Below, piece after piece: positions 33,001 through 46,900 of a stretch of DNA of 64,000 nucleotides. The notes below the pieces were generated by a model, which ran no database searches, was not told the DNA's origin, and saw nothing but the letters and a program-made list of their open reading frames with translations. How positions within the stretch are numbered: the stretch's first letter is position 1; every line of letters starts with the position of its first letter. Position numbers and translations under genes: made by a program. Source of the DNA: Septoria linicola. Lineage: Eukaryota; Ascomycota; Dothideomycetes; Mycosphaerellales; Mycosphaerellaceae. The stretch spans positions 186,001 through 250,000 of the forward strand of contig CP099429.1 in assembly GCA_024114885.1 (NCBI GenBank), read 5' to 3'.

Positions 33001-36000
33001 TCACCCTCTTGCCAGTTTATCGATCTTGGAGCGAATGCCATCAGAAAACCGGTTCGAAATACCTTCATCGATGACCTCAATGCAATGTTGAAGTACTGGA
33101 TAAGCGCGGTCAAGACCCATCTGCGTGCCATCTCGTCTTGTCACGCAGGGCACTCCTTCCCTCTTGGTCAAGTATCGCACGATGAGTGGATGATCGGCTG
33201 TCAGCGCATCGATCGCGAACGATGGGCCTGGTACAGAAGGAAACATGCCACTGTTGTTGCGAGGCGATGACTGCTCCTTGTGTGTCAGGCTGTCCGTCCA
33301 CAGCACGAGTCCAGCACGATAGATCGCTCCAGCCCACCACGGTGGACGTATGCTGCGAGGCATGCTGCGGACGATGCGGAGCATTTGGCCACAGTGGTAG
33401 ATAGCTTCTTCCACGTCATGAATGCACCGCTTGTGAGTCCAGACTAGTTGCTGATAAGTGCCATCGAAGTTCTCTCGTCGGGCGAGCCTTTCGATTTCGG
33501 GAAAGTTCGTGACGGCATTCAAGCTGATGAGATGGAAGACGACGAGATTAGTCTGCATCATGGCACATATTGGATTTGCTCTGAGATATCTTTCGGCGAG
33601 ATCAAACCATCTTCCGAGTAAAGACTGCACCTCCTCGAGACGATGCCTTGTTGATGATGCACTGACAGTCCTGGTTTGATGCTGTGTGCGAGCTGAGCGT
33701 GCGTCGGAGAAACAGCTCAGAAGCTGACTGTGCTGGCAGACTAGTGCCTGTAATGGATGGAGGAGCAGTCGCAGCTGAAGAGGAGTCATCTCGATGCCAA
33801 GTGGAATCATCTCGTCGTCCAGGAAATGGCGGAATAAGTCACGCAAGGAGAGAGGACGTGCACCCGATCCAACGGATGAGTAGCCTCCGGAGAATTCGTG
33901 CACCTGCTCAAAGATGGACGACCATTCCGTCGCACTCTTTGCTTGCCACAAGCGATCTGCATCCGGCATTGGCGCAGCCAGTTCAGACACTGCAAACAAG
34001 GGAATTGTGTCATGAAATAGAGCCAGATCCTGATCGACCATGATCCAGGAATATATTAGTCGACTCTTTGACTCGTTCTGCGTCCACTCTTGCCACAGTT
34101 GCTCCCGTGTAGAGTGCTGAGTAGTATTGGGGGCATGAGCGGGCTTCTCGAGCAGACCGGAATGCCGCAGCATTGCCAGATACATCCCACGCTGACCCAT
34201 TGCGATGTCCATTTGCCACTTGTCGCCACTCCAGGCGGCCTGAACGATGAACAGGAGCGCAGAATGGAGGACAATAGGGTCAGCTGACATGATGATGTTG
34301 CGCTCGATCAGGTCAAACAGTGAAATTCGACAGGCCTCAGTCAAACCGCCAGTCAAAAGACGTGCGTCAGTCGACGGAATGTTCATAGCACCCTGCGCGA
34401 TCATCATCAGCACAAGAAGGCTTGCTGCTCGATCGTTGTAGCAATGCATCAGCTCGTTTGCGTCCAACACACCGCGCGAAGTCAGTGGATAGTATCGTTC
34501 GAAGCTGTTGGCATACGACCGGAGAAAATACTCGAGCACGCGTGCTGGTGGCAGAAGCACAAAGCTTGAGCCATAGCCCGAATTCGGGCAGGTATGACCA
34601 GCCTCAGAAGATGATCGATTTCCTCCTTCCCGATGAATCTCGAGCGCTTTGTGTAGGAAACTTTGAGTGATCGCCAGCAGCTTGTCCCTTGTGCTTTCGT
34701 GAAGCTGCGTCACAGTGAGATGGTCGCCTCCCGCAAAGTCAGCCTCGTCCCAGGCAGGACTCCAGCTCGACCATCCCTCACGATTTCGCAATGTATCTTC
34801 TAATCGTTCAAGGTTTCGCTTAGCAGTCTTGGGACAAGCCGAAGAAGGAACGATTGGCGTGCACTTGAACACTGACCAGGCGTCTTGGGCTTTGATGACC
34901 TCGGGCAGCTCGTAAACACTGTCTGGGAGAGGCGTCGAAGAATGTGATGGCAATGACTGCGACGATGCGATCGACTGTCGTGGATGTGTTGAGAACGTTG
35001 CCAAGGGTCCAGTGAGCTCCAAATCAGCAAAAGTGCGTTCCATCTTCGGTGTTCCAATAGGCGTGACCAGGGGTGCCATTCCGCCATCGACATCGGGCAG
35101 TATTGTCAGAAGTGCGTCCGTATTCGAAAGCATATTTGGATCAAAGCCGATCTCAGTGTCCATGATCATGTGCGGTTGGACTAGTCCATCATAGCCAATC
35201 GGCATCTGTATCTGGCTCCAGTCCAGCATGAAACGCGGACTGGAATCATCGTCGGAACTATCCTTACCCATGTTGTTGGAAAACTCGGCATAACCCGAAA
35301 GGGGAGTATTCTGCATGAAGCCAGGTGTGTGCAACCGAGGAGAGAACGTGGTCGGTGGGCTAGGTCCGCTTGTAGGCTGCTCTGCGTACTGTACAGGAGG
35401 CCCTGCAGTATCTCGTGCGCTTTGCTGCTCTTCTGATGTAGATGTCATATTCTGTCTCGGACTCTCTTGCTTCCCAGTTTGCTGCTCGACTTGTTGTGGG
35501 CTATCCGTTGGTGGCGGTAGTGGGCTTCGTTGTGGAGCATTCTGTTTTTGTGCATTGCTTTCTGTACTCGCTTGCTGCGTTTCGGGAGGCAATGTCACAG
35601 CGGCATCTATGGGTGTCCCGATTCGTGCCGCGTTTTTTGAGACTCGTCTAGTTGGCCGTAAGGTGCACCGCAGATTCCGTCCAGCACACCTGGAGCATGG
35701 GAACTTTTTGTCGCATTTCGTTTTTGTCTTAGCACAATTGCTACAAGCGATCGGTGTCCTACCCGCAGACTTGGGAATCATCCCACTCGCAGCTGGTATT
35801 TCATGTTGTCCAGTCTGATCCTTGCCGTGTACAGTGTAGTGTCGCTGAAGGAGATCCCTAGTGGTGGGTCAGCTGTGTTCCTCGTCCGTTCGCTAGAAAT
35901 ACCAACCTCCTGGCGAAGGACATGTGACAGGTGAAGCATTTGAACGGCTTTACATTGGTGTCTGTGATGGGTCAGGATCTTGAGCAAGTCTGAGCACTGC

Positions 36001-36079
36001 AGTACATACGAGTTAGGATATGGCGTTCGAGATGCTCATCGCGCGTAAAGGATTGCCCGCAGTATGTACAGAAGACCAT
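33001..36079 (-). CDS. cmr1: Melanin transcription factor Cmr1 (two C2H2 fingers plus Zn2Cys6)
   Basis: Exons 36010-36079, 35907-35961 and 33001-35857 (introns of 48 and 49 nt) encode 993 residues. The two short first exons build two C2H2 fingers: MVFCTYCGQSFTRDEHLERH, then KCFTCHMSFARR and LLQRHYTVH. About 30 residues later comes a fungal Zn2Cys6 cluster starting ACSNCAKTKTKCDKKFPC, with the full C-x2-C-x6-C-x5-C-x2-C-x6-C spacing. The long C-terminal part includes a fungal transcription-factor middle-homology region (around YANSFERYYPL and HSALLFIVQAAWSG). This rare double-zinc architecture defines Cmr1/Pig1, the activator of DHN-melanin genes in Colletotrichum, Magnaporthe and Dothideomycetes. 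It lies between thr1 and pks1, in agreement with that role. Both introns interrupt the finger-coding part. No lesions seen. Confidence 0.93.
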
Positions 36080-39000
36080 CGCTACTGTCGCTACGAATTC
36101 GAGATTGGTGAGGAAATGGAGCAGATTCCAAGGGGAGACGGAGGCTGTCGGAGAAATGCAAGAGCGATCAAGACCAAAAGGTAGCCGTCGGGAACCTCAT
36201 CCAAATATGACACAACGCCAATGACAGGAATAAGCAGTAGCGATGGGAGTGCCAACGTGGAGGTTTAGGTGTGGAGCGCCAGACACAGGCTGGAGCCTCG
36301 TGCTTCAGCAAGTTTGTGTTTGGTGACTTTGCGATCCTGCGGCAGTTGATGCACGTCTGACATGAGCCCTGTCAGAGATATGGTTAAGCGCGGCCGCAGC
36401 TCGTCAGCGATATCTTGGAGCATATCGTCTCCTAGCGAGGGCTCTGTAGTACAAGGATCCAGCACGAGCAAGCTTTCGGAGCATTTCTGCCACTCGAAGA
36501 TCGGCCAAGCCAGCAAGCAGCGTTCAGCGCCATTAATGGACGTGCAGGAAGCACGTACCCAGCGGCAGCGAGGACAATCACGTTCCTCGTTGAGGGGCCC
36601 TGCATCTATTGCATAGGCAGTATGGGCACCCCAGCATGTACAAGGATAGCATCAGCCACCGAAGCCAGGGGACATCCAAGCTCCAGATAGCCGCGACCCG
36701 CAACTCTGCATAGACCTGGTGCTTGGCGTGCTCCTACCACCAAGACAGGCTGCGTTGAACGCCTAAAGAGGCTTACAGGCGATAACCCTGCCCGAATCCA
36801 GTAAACGCAGCAACACCGCCGTGTCTTCGCTTGCCGCTGTGCGATACAGCACATCAGCTCCATGTGCTCAAGGCGCCAGCACACTCGCAATGTTCCACAC
36901 GCCCAACTGGCACTGCAGTCTGCACGAGACCACTCGCTGCGAGACGCATGCACATGGCTCGACGATCGTGGAACGTAGTATTCCCGACCCAGTGCAGCGT
37001 CTCAATGCCACGCGGTCCCGAAAACGTGATGTGCCGCACCTCGTGGGCATTTAGTACTATTTTAGCCTCAGCGGTGTGCTTATGTCTTTCAGCTTTCACA
37101 AGTCTCTGCCTGGCAGCACATTAGCTGTGTGTGGATCCTGCCATTTCGTTGAGCACTGCAGTGTGTTTGCGATTGCTGCTCGCTAAGAGGGCTGTGCCTT
37201 GGCGCCACGCTCATGGGCGTTCTGTTGGACCTGGTCGTGTCAAGGCTGGCAAGTAGTTGCCTTCGGGTCAGCTCGCATTTCAGGTCCAACGACTCATAAG
37301 TAATCGGGAATCCGGCAGTGCATTTGGGCTGTTCAGAGCGGAAAATACATCGTCAGCAAGGCGCACCATTGCCGTCCAAGCGACAGCCCTGCTATGCAGC
37401 TAGTAAAGCAATCGCTGGGCCCGGAATGCAAGCGACTTTGTAGGCTATTTTGTGACCCTCATTTGAATGAGCCGCTGCATTAGCGCGCATGTCTGCCATC
37501 ATATGTGCCACTCATCAAGATCAGAACAGATTACGGCTTCCGGACACAAGATCGTCAGAACACCGCAAAGTTTGCGATCGCTCCGACACTCACCATCACT
37601 CAGAAGCCAAATCTTTGCCAACTACTTGCGAACAGACTTGTTTCATGAAGATTGTGCTCCTGTGTTGTAAGAAAGGATCACATGCGCATGTCTGGCTCGA
37701 GCTTTGAAACCCAGAAGGCGTGAGAATCCACTGATTTATCCTGAGTGAGGGGCCAAAGCCATGATTACAGCAGCAGATCGCCAACAGCATACGCTGCTGT
37801 CATCCAGGCTTGCATAGCTGGTGCATCCCCGCATTCTGAGACCTACAGTGAGTCGAGTGCCCGGATTTAAAGTCGATTGGCCCAGTCTCTCAGTCGAGAT
37901 CGAGTGTAGTGGTAATGATCAACCTAATGGTAGCTGTGTCTGCTGACAGGGACATGTCGCTTTCTTGTCGTCCACAGTAGCGCAAGATCTTCTCCTGGAT
38001 CCATGCCGCCAGAGCTCGTATAGTACAATTCAATGGAGCTTGCGGTGATCCCTCCGAGGAAGCAGCCTGGAGTCTTGAAGTTGCCATTGGGTTTACGGCC
38101 GACCGCTGGGGTACTAATGTGAGGGGATATGGCACTCTGTGCCGGCTGCTGAAAACAAGGCAAGGATTATTGCGTGCATAGCGCTTGCCAAAGAATGGTT
38201 TGCTTCGAATAGATTAGTGGTTGGCCGTCTTTTCGCCGCATCCTACTGGAGCCGCAGCAACCCTCTTGCATGATGCAGTCCATCTGTCGTGATTGGACCG
38301 ACCATTCCGCCGGTAGCCAGAATTTATGACCACTTCATTTCTCGGACTGTGGGACTGCGATCTCTTGATGATGCCAGCCGATTTCGATGCGCTGATATGA
38401 TGAAACGAAGTCAAGTTAATGCCGCTCGAAGGTTCAGAAGTATCTTGCCTCCAAAACGTCCCGCAATCCCGGTCCTTCCGCTGGGACTTGCCGACCTTGT
38501 TGCCAAGCTGATGACTCGGTTACTTGGTCACATCTTCTGTCTTCCTTTCATCTTCAGCTAAACAACCATGATTGTATCACACGCGCCATCACCAATTCCT
38601 CTTGGCCTTCCACGCTTCGACAAATATCTAGATGCAGTCTCTTCAGCTTCTCCGTGTTCTCATGAGCCGTGACCAAGAAACACTACCTAGACTCGGAGAC
38701 AGACACTGGCTCGTTTCGCACAACCTCAGCGTCACAAGTCTGCGGAGCAGCTTGAGAAGATCTCCACGTGGCGAATCAACCTACAGTCGCCATCCTACAA
38801 TGCAGTGCGGCCTAGCCGAACAGATTCATGACATCTAGCATACCTGTGCAATTTATTCTAAGCAGACGAATTGTGTATGCACATGCCAGTCCTCACTATG
38901 CGTGTATGCTCAGCATGGCAATTATCACAAGTAGCCGCGGGATGATCTCCCATTGACTGCACTGGCGATTCTTATGCACTTCGCAACCACATTTGGCTAC

Positions 39001-42000
39001 GTGGGCGCCCTGGATTCCAAGCAGTATCTTGCTCACTCCTGCCGTGCAGTGTGTGCTACACTCGCTTGATCGACCAGCCTACACCGGTCTCGACGCGAAT
39101 ATCAGCAACGAGGAAATTCTCCGCATTCGCGATAAGCTAGGTTCCTACCTTATCTCAACGTCTCATTTGTCTGCTCACTTGCGCAGGTGGAGCGTCACGA
39201 TGCGGGCTGTGGTTTTTTCTCGTATTTTCGAGCCGGCATTGGGAAGAGGGATCCTCCTTCTGGCGAAGGATCGTGCTGGATATGGTATTCCTATTGACAG
39301 CCATGCAGCTTCGTATTGAAGGCTTCGTGCATCTCAACAATTTGCTCTTGCTAACGTCAGCTGGAGTGATGACGAACAAGGTCGCCCCACATTCAGCTGA
39401 TCGAGTCGCGCCATACGATGTGCGCTTGGAGGCATGCCAAGCCATCGAATGTCCAGTCGTTCAGGTCGTTAGGCGAGTCCGAGTGAATTGCGGCAAGTCC
39501 AAAGAGTTCGAAGGGACCGAATCGAGGCTCCCTGTCATAAATGCGTTTTTGGCGTTGTGAGCTGTGCTGTCATCTAGCTCATAGCACAGCGATCCACAAT
39601 GACCTTACGCACAGCACGCCTCTTTCTAGTGCCGTACAGCAGCACGACAACTCTCGACCACGCAGAGCGGTGTTACGAGTACGCTAACGAACCATGATCT
39701 TCCAGACTAGCTCACCTAAACATCCGAAGCTCTATCGTGCAACGCGGGTGATTGATGGCGCGACCGAAACAAGAATCGAGAGACTTTGAATCTGCAACGG
39801 GGATCACAGACCCTCCACTCGACATCACGCCTACCTGCGATATCTAGGTCAGTCGGGCAAGCTGAGGTGGAGAGTTCCCCGAGCGAGCAGTGTGGCTTGT
39901 TCCAGCTATGTCCTTTTCTAGACACACCGAGTCGTCTCCAACGCTGTCTATATGCACGTTCAGCCCTACAGCGAGGATGGCATCCTTCGGAGTCACCGGT
40001 AAAATTGGCACACTCTGCATGCTGTTCCAGTCAGGATCTCGCTTGACAGCCCAAAGTAGTCATCGAATCTTCAGCCCTGACTGAAGATAGGGCACAGTAA
40101 GAGTCCTTTTCTGTGTAGACCAGGCGACAGTCTCTTACGATGCACGATTCACACATACATGCGATCGTCCTGTGTCCGGCAGCAACACGGAGATGGTCCG
40201 AGTAGTGAGTGGTAGGCGAAGCCTCTCAAACGTACATTGTACATCAATATAATTCACCTCGAGGTCCAGCGCTGACCTTCCGAAGGAAGTGTTCAGATCT
40301 ACTACAGAGAAGCAGTTTCAGTGGCTAGTCATACCTAGATCGCTAGGCCAGTCATGCTGTGTACGCCTTATCGGTCGTCGATAGACCAAGATCACGCGAC
40401 CTGTTAACATGAAGCACCGCGCTTCAAAAGCAGCTCATTGCTTCAAGTGCTGCACTTTCAAAGACCACAAGCCAGTCATTGATCCGACTCATCGCAACCA
40501 AATCTTCCCCACTTCCGCGGTGGACTCGTCATCTCCTTATGGCCATTGATTGACGACTAGCTCACATCTCGTGAGCTGTTGTGCCGGGCCTCAGATACAT
40601 CGCAAGAAGCTTGGAACCCTTTGTGCGTGCCAACGCGCGGCCTCAATTTGCGTGGAGACATCGCCCCCGGAGTTAACAGAATGAGATGTGAGGTTGCTAG
40701 CAATCTAACAGGTCTCTGGCTCCAACCAGAACCCAAGAGGGTGTCTCAGCTAAGCATCCTGACACACAACTGAGGAGAAGATCAACATGTGTGAGTTCCG
40801 CAGCTAGATGTGACAGCTGTGGTCCTGCAGCTATCAAGGTTCACTCTGCCAAACAGGGCTGGGATGATGATGCACATATGCCGAGCCGGCTTTCGGCAGG
40901 CGCTCTGCTGAGTAGTAAGCATGGTTGTGGTTACTCGACAAGGAATTCAAGGGCAATGCTTGAATTATTCATGCTGCAGAAATGCAGCAGTTCGCATGCG
41001 ATACAGAGCATCTGACTCGCCAAGTCACAATGTCTGAAACCGACTGCAAAACCTAGAGCGAGTCTCGAACCAAAGCCACATCAGCTAGCTACCAGGAATG
41101 AGCTCTAAGACAGCATAAAATACTCTTGCCTGAGTCTAAATGAGATGGTCAGCAGGTTGCATGCGATCTCGACTTCTGGACGCTTACATAGGGCAATGGC
41201 CCCAGCAAACGTTCGGCTCTAATCCTCTTTAAAGATTGATCAATATTCTTCATACAAGACGGGTCATCGTCTGAATATACACATCGCTCTGATCATCGTC
41301 AAAGCGAGACGTATCTACTCTCGCTTCCATAATGCCTACTAGGGAGCATGTCAAGCAGTGCGTCGACCTGGGTCACTTTAGCGGCAACCATAGTTCGCGG
41401 GAGAACAAGCAGAAGAAGGCATCATTTGCTGCTATTCGTAGCGAGAAGTATTGAAGCAAAGATCTAAAGGCGAAGCGTTGGGTCCTATCTCGTACGGTGT
41501 GTTCCAGCTTCCCGTCAGCGAGAGGTTCTAATACAAGAGTGTGCTCATTGGGCGTCAGGTCATTGCATAGCTTTGCAAGTCCATTGGAGTTCATGCGTCT
41601 TGACAACGGACGTGAAGATAGCAAGGGCATTGTCCAGCACCCAGTTCACGGCATGAAGTCGTATGTGGTGGTGTAGTGGAATGGTTCGGAGCGATGATAG
41701 GTCAGGGTGATAGTGCACTGGTCATTGGTGTAACGACAGGTGCCAGAGAGGCCCACAGATCCATCCTTGCTGGTAAACGAGGCACGTTACGAGAGGGGCA
41801 ATGGGCTGAGGAGAATACGATAGCAAGGTGCATTCCTCAACAGCTCAAGCGCATCGGGATAGCGATATGCCTCCCAACGATAGTGCTGGCTCCACATTCC
41901 GGCGCTGTGGGACTTCTGCGGCCACATGTTTGTCGTGATGTTATCGTGCGGCACACGTGGTCAAGACCAGCGACCGCCGGGGGCGGCGGTATGCGTCTAT

Positions 42001-43974
42001 GGACCCACCAGACAAAACGACAGGCAAGTGATGATTCATGTAGCCAGAAACTAATGCAAAGAAGTATGCCACTTCGAAGTTCGGAGGGCGGACGCAACTC
42101 TGTGGTACACATAGACTGGGTAGCATGCTCTATGACAACTCCATCGTGATATCCTCATCGGAATGCTCGGTCTGCCAGAGACCACGATGCTCTTCATTCT
42201 CGTCCGAGAAGTGCTCGAGGCGTCTTGCGATGCTGGCAATAAAGGTGAAGCTTCGTACCATTCACTATCAGGGCGACCCTTTGGAGGAGGCCAGTGCGTA
42301 CTTGTCTGCTGCTACCGATCATAGCACTTCGCGTGCATCGAGCTCCTATCAACGGTCCTGCTTGTTGACTGCTGGTCCATCTGATAGCAAGACACCAAGA
42401 GAACTTCCGGCCCGTGCTATCAGTATTCAGTACCGTGTCCGATCCGAGGTCAGATCTTGTATGCACACTGGCAATTCTTAAACGTTGCAGTTGCACAGCA
42501 TTCGGAACCAGGTGGATCCACATGCTCCTGGCCACGCGAATGCAGTGTTCGCATACTCACGAGCAGACTTGATCCATGAACTGTACATCACATTTCTGTG
42601 TAATTTGTTCTCTCACACACATAAGCGATCGATGCATGTACTGTTGGACTCATTGTTGCAAGTAGGGCTGAGATGAAGAATGTTGTTGATGAGGTGGGCG
42701 ATATGTGGTACTGCTCTCAAAAAAGCTCGTGCCATCCTGCGTCTTGGCTTTGCCGATTCCTCTCCGCAATCTGTGCAAGGAGAGAACACCTGAAACACAC
42801 AACATCAACCCGAATTGAACAATTTCTTATACTCATCAGCATGACGAGCAAGACCCAGCCACGCAAGATCGCGTGCGGCACACATGATCCGTAGTACTGC
42901 CTGACCGCGCCACTGGAGACGGGCTCAGAAGGACTATGCTGTGTAGCATACCACAATGGCCACGCGAAATAGCCGTGCCCAAGACGGTGGTAGGAGATAT
43001 GTCAGCATCGTTGAGAAATAGCAACGAATGAACCATCTGATGACTATCAGCTACTGTGTGTGAGTGTGCTGCAAGGACTCCCGCCGCAGCAGCAGCACTT
43101 GTGTGGCGTGGAGTGGTAAGTGGCATCCCCACAGCTCATTCTTGTCCGACAGAAACCCACGCATGGCCTGGCTTCGCCGGGGTCTATGTGCTGCAACATT
43201 GACACAGATAGCCCTCGCTTCAAGGTCGCCCAAGCGTAAGCCTGTACAAGAACTGCCTCTTCAGGCATTCCATCATTCCACAAGCGCTGCCGCTGGCGAA
43301 ATGATTCGCTTGGTACGGGCGTCGATGGAGAGCCGAACTTCGTGACTTCATCTGGTCCTGCAAGCAGCGCACGCTACCAATCTCAAGATCATCAAAGCCT
43401 AACAATAGCCTCACCGTCTGGCATTTGCTTATCCTGAGTGTCGGGTATGGCATCCTGCGCCATAATCGCGTTGTCCGGCGGTGGAGCTTAGCTCTGCTTC
43501 CCAGATGAGTGTTGTCAAGCATCTCTATTTGGCCGCCATGGATACAGCATGCCACCCGACGCAGATCCACAGTCGGAGGCGCTTCCTTGTAGGCATCGAG
43601 TGATCAAGCATGCTCCACGACCCTTGCACGACCAACGGCGCTCAGCTATACATACAGTTTGGAACTGCACATTGGTGAGCATTCTTCTGGAACCATACCT
43701 TATTGCTACAGACAGACTAGCCATCTGCCGTCGTAGCATCTCCTTGACACATTTGTGTCGTTGTACACTGTTCATTGTTGCATCTCCTTCACTCTAATCG
43801 ATAGTTCTTACTCGACGAGGTTGCCATTTGTGTCTAGCCAGCACAGTTGAGTACCGAAATCAGTATCTTCAGTCCGACATCAACAAAGGCAACGCAAACT
43901 ATAAGATCGCAGTCGACCCTATATTCCATAATCGACCACCGACGAGCCACGATTTCCGTCCTGCACAGATCACC
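36080..43974. promoter_or_regulatory. 7.9-kb gene-free interval between divergent cmr1 and pks1
   Basis: I find no frame with a recognisable domain on either strand; the longest is 157 codons (41676-42149, plus). No terminal repeats, transposase or reverse-transcriptase motifs are visible by eye. The interval must hold the promoters of cmr1 (near 36.1 kb) and pks1 (near 43.9 kb). In Zymoseptoria tritici the sequence upstream of the orthologous regulator is known to control melanin level through transposon insertions, so this interval is a candidate regulatory landscape; that link is an inference. Confidence 0.55.
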
Positions 43975-46900
43975 ATGTCGAACGTTCTGCTCTTCGGCGA
44001 TCAGACTGCCGAGCAATATCCGCTACTGCACAAAGTCACCCTGCATCGCGACAATGTGCTGGTCAGCAACTTCGTGCAACGCTGTGCTCTTGCTTTGCGC
44101 GAGGAGACTCGTGCCTTGCCACGTAGCCAACGGGAAGCCATCCCAGACTTCTTGACCTTGACGAACTTGGTGGAGGCGTACTACCAGAAAGGCGAGAAAG
44201 TGCCAATGCTGGAGTCTGCTCTAGTCTTGATCGCCCAACTAGGACACTACATCGGATACTTCTCTGAGCACCCTGACGAGCTACCGGCCACGTCCAGCAC
44301 TCGAGTGCTGGGCCTCTGCACGGGTCTCCTCGCCGCATCGGCTGTCGTCTCAGCGAAGACCATCGATGAGCTCGTCTCACTCGGTGTCGATTTCGTGCGA
44401 GTGGCCTTCCGCTCTGGAGCTGCTGTTGATAGCATCCGCTCTGTCCTCGCACAGCCTGGTCAGGAGAAGACTCCTTGGTCCACGATTGTTACAGGCACAA
44501 CTCAAGACGAGGCCAACGCAGCTCTCGCGACTTTTCACAAGGTCAATGGCATTCCTGAATCCAACCAGGCATACGTCAGTGCAGTCTCCATCATGGCTGT
44601 CACTGTGTCTGGACCTCCAACGACTGTCGAACGTCTCTTCAAGGATGGTCCTCTGTCCGCGAAGAACCGTGTGGCGATTCCAGTCTACGGACCATATCAT
44701 GCTCAGCATCTTTTCAACGATGCAGACTTGGAACGCATTCTCTCCGGTAATGTTGGCCGTGAGCTCAAGAAGCACATTCCTTCTGCATTGGTACACTCTG
44801 CAGCTACGGGAGAGGCAATCGTGGCCGAGAACTCATTCGACCTCGCAAAACTGGCTGTGAGCGAAATGCTGCAGCGTCCAGTCCGATGGGATCACCTTCT
44901 TGAAGAGGTCGTGTCGCAAATGGCTGCCAGCAGACTTCCAGCCAAGATCTACGCACTTGGTGTCAGCAACATTGCCAACAGTCTAGTTTCTGCCCTCAAG
45001 GCAGGCGGCAAGACCGACGTTTCCGTGGTCGACCAATCGGCATTCACAGAATCTACAGACTACAATGGACGTACCCAGAACGACAAGATTGCTATTGTTG
45101 GCATGGCTGGACGATTCCCCAACTCTGTTGACCATGAAGCCCTCTGGGATCTGCTCATGAAAGGTCTCGACGTGCATCGAAAAGTTCCTGCCGATCGCTT
45201 CGATGCCGATGCTCATTGTGACCCATCTGGGAAAGGCAAGAACAAGTCCCATACTCCGTTCGGCTGCTTCATCGATGAGCCTGGTCTCTTTGACCCGCGC
45301 TTCTTCAATATGTCACCTCGTGAGGCCGCTCAGACAGATCCTATGGGCCGCCTTGCCTTGGTGACTGCTTATGAAGCATTGGAGATGTCTGGCTATGTTG
45401 CCAATCGCACTCCGTCCACTAAGCTCAACCGGATCGGCACCTTCTACGGCCAGACATCTGATGACTGGCGTGAGATCAACGCAGCTGAGAATGTTGACAC
45501 TTACTTTATCACCGGAGGTGTGCGTGCTTTTGCGCCTGGCCGTATCAATTACTACTTCAAGTTCAGTGGTCCATCCTACTCCATCGATACTGCCTGCTCC
45601 TCCTCTCTGGCTGCGATTCAATTGGCTTGCACTTCTCTCTGGGCCGGCGACTGCGACACCGCTTGTGCTGGAGGGCTCAACGTCTTGACCAATCCTGACA
45701 TTTTCTCCGGTCTGTCGAAAGGACAATTCTTGTCCAAGACCGGATCTTGCAAGACGTATGACAATGCTGCAGATGGTTACTGTCGTGGCGATGCCTGTGG
45801 TACCGTCGTACTCAAGCGCTATCAGGATGCCATTGCCGACAATGATAACATTCTCGGCTGCATTCTTGGGGCCGCCACGAATCACTCTGCTGAGGCAGTC
45901 TCAATCACGCATCCGCATGCCGGAGCTCAAGAGTTCCTCTACAAGCAAGTCCTTGCTAACGCAGGTGTTGACGCTCATGAAATCAGCTATGTGGAGATGC
46001 ATGGAACAGGTACTCAAGCAGGTGATGGCATCGAAATGACATCTGTCACAAATGTCTTCGCTCCTCGCCATCGCCAGCGGCGTCCTGACCAGTCTGTGCA
46101 TCTCGGAGCCATCAAGGCTAATGTCGGTCACGCCGAAGCTGCCTCTGGCATCAATTCTTTGATCAAGGTCCTAATGATGATGAAGAATGACAAGATCCCA
46201 GCCAACGTTGGTATCAAGGGCGAGATGAACAAGACATTCCCTGCCGACCTCAAGGATCGCAACGTGCACATTTCTCAAACAGCGGTCGATTGGCCTCGGA
46301 AGAATCAAGCTGCGCGCAAAGTGTTCCTCAACAACTTCTCGGCTGCTGGCGGTAACACTGCACTGCTTATCGAAGATGGACCACTGCGTGAGCTGCCTAC
46401 TGCGGTTGATCCTCGTGGTACCCTGCCAATCACCGTTTCTGCACGGTCCATCGCATCACTCAAGCGTAACCTGATCAACTACCAGCGCTATGTCAAGGAG
46501 AATCCAAGCACAACGCTGACTTCGTTCTCTTATACGACGACCGCTCGTCGAATTCAGCACAATTATCGTGTTGCATTCACCCTCGCAGATATCGGCAAAG
46601 TCATTGAGTCATTGCAAGCTCAGGTCAAGGAGACTTACAACCCTGTGCCAATGGTTGCCACCAGGGTCGCTTTCTGCTTCACCGGCCAAGGATCTCAGTA
46701 TACTGGCTTAGGTCAGAAGCTTTACCAAGATCTGCAAAGCTTTCGCGATGTTATCGATCAATTGGATCACTTGGCTCGTGTTCAAAGTCTTCCGTCCTTC
46801 ATCGAGCTGCTCGATGGCACAGATGTGCAAACGCTCTCGCCCATCAAGGTCCAGCTCGGCATGGCTTGCATTCAAGTGGCGCTGGCTCGTATGTGGGCAT

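Noticed and set aside
41373..41630. 85-codon minus-strand ORF with fairly protein-like composition
   Set aside because: No family recognised and no splice sites extending it.
41676..42149. 157-codon ORF inside the cmr1-pks1 spacer
   Set aside because: Sequence lacks any recognisable motif and looks like chance; the interval was kept as gene-free.
43828..43974. In-frame N-terminal extension of the PKS
   Set aside because: It begins at TTG; the first ATG, at 43975, gives the normal SAT start (MSNVLLFGDQ).
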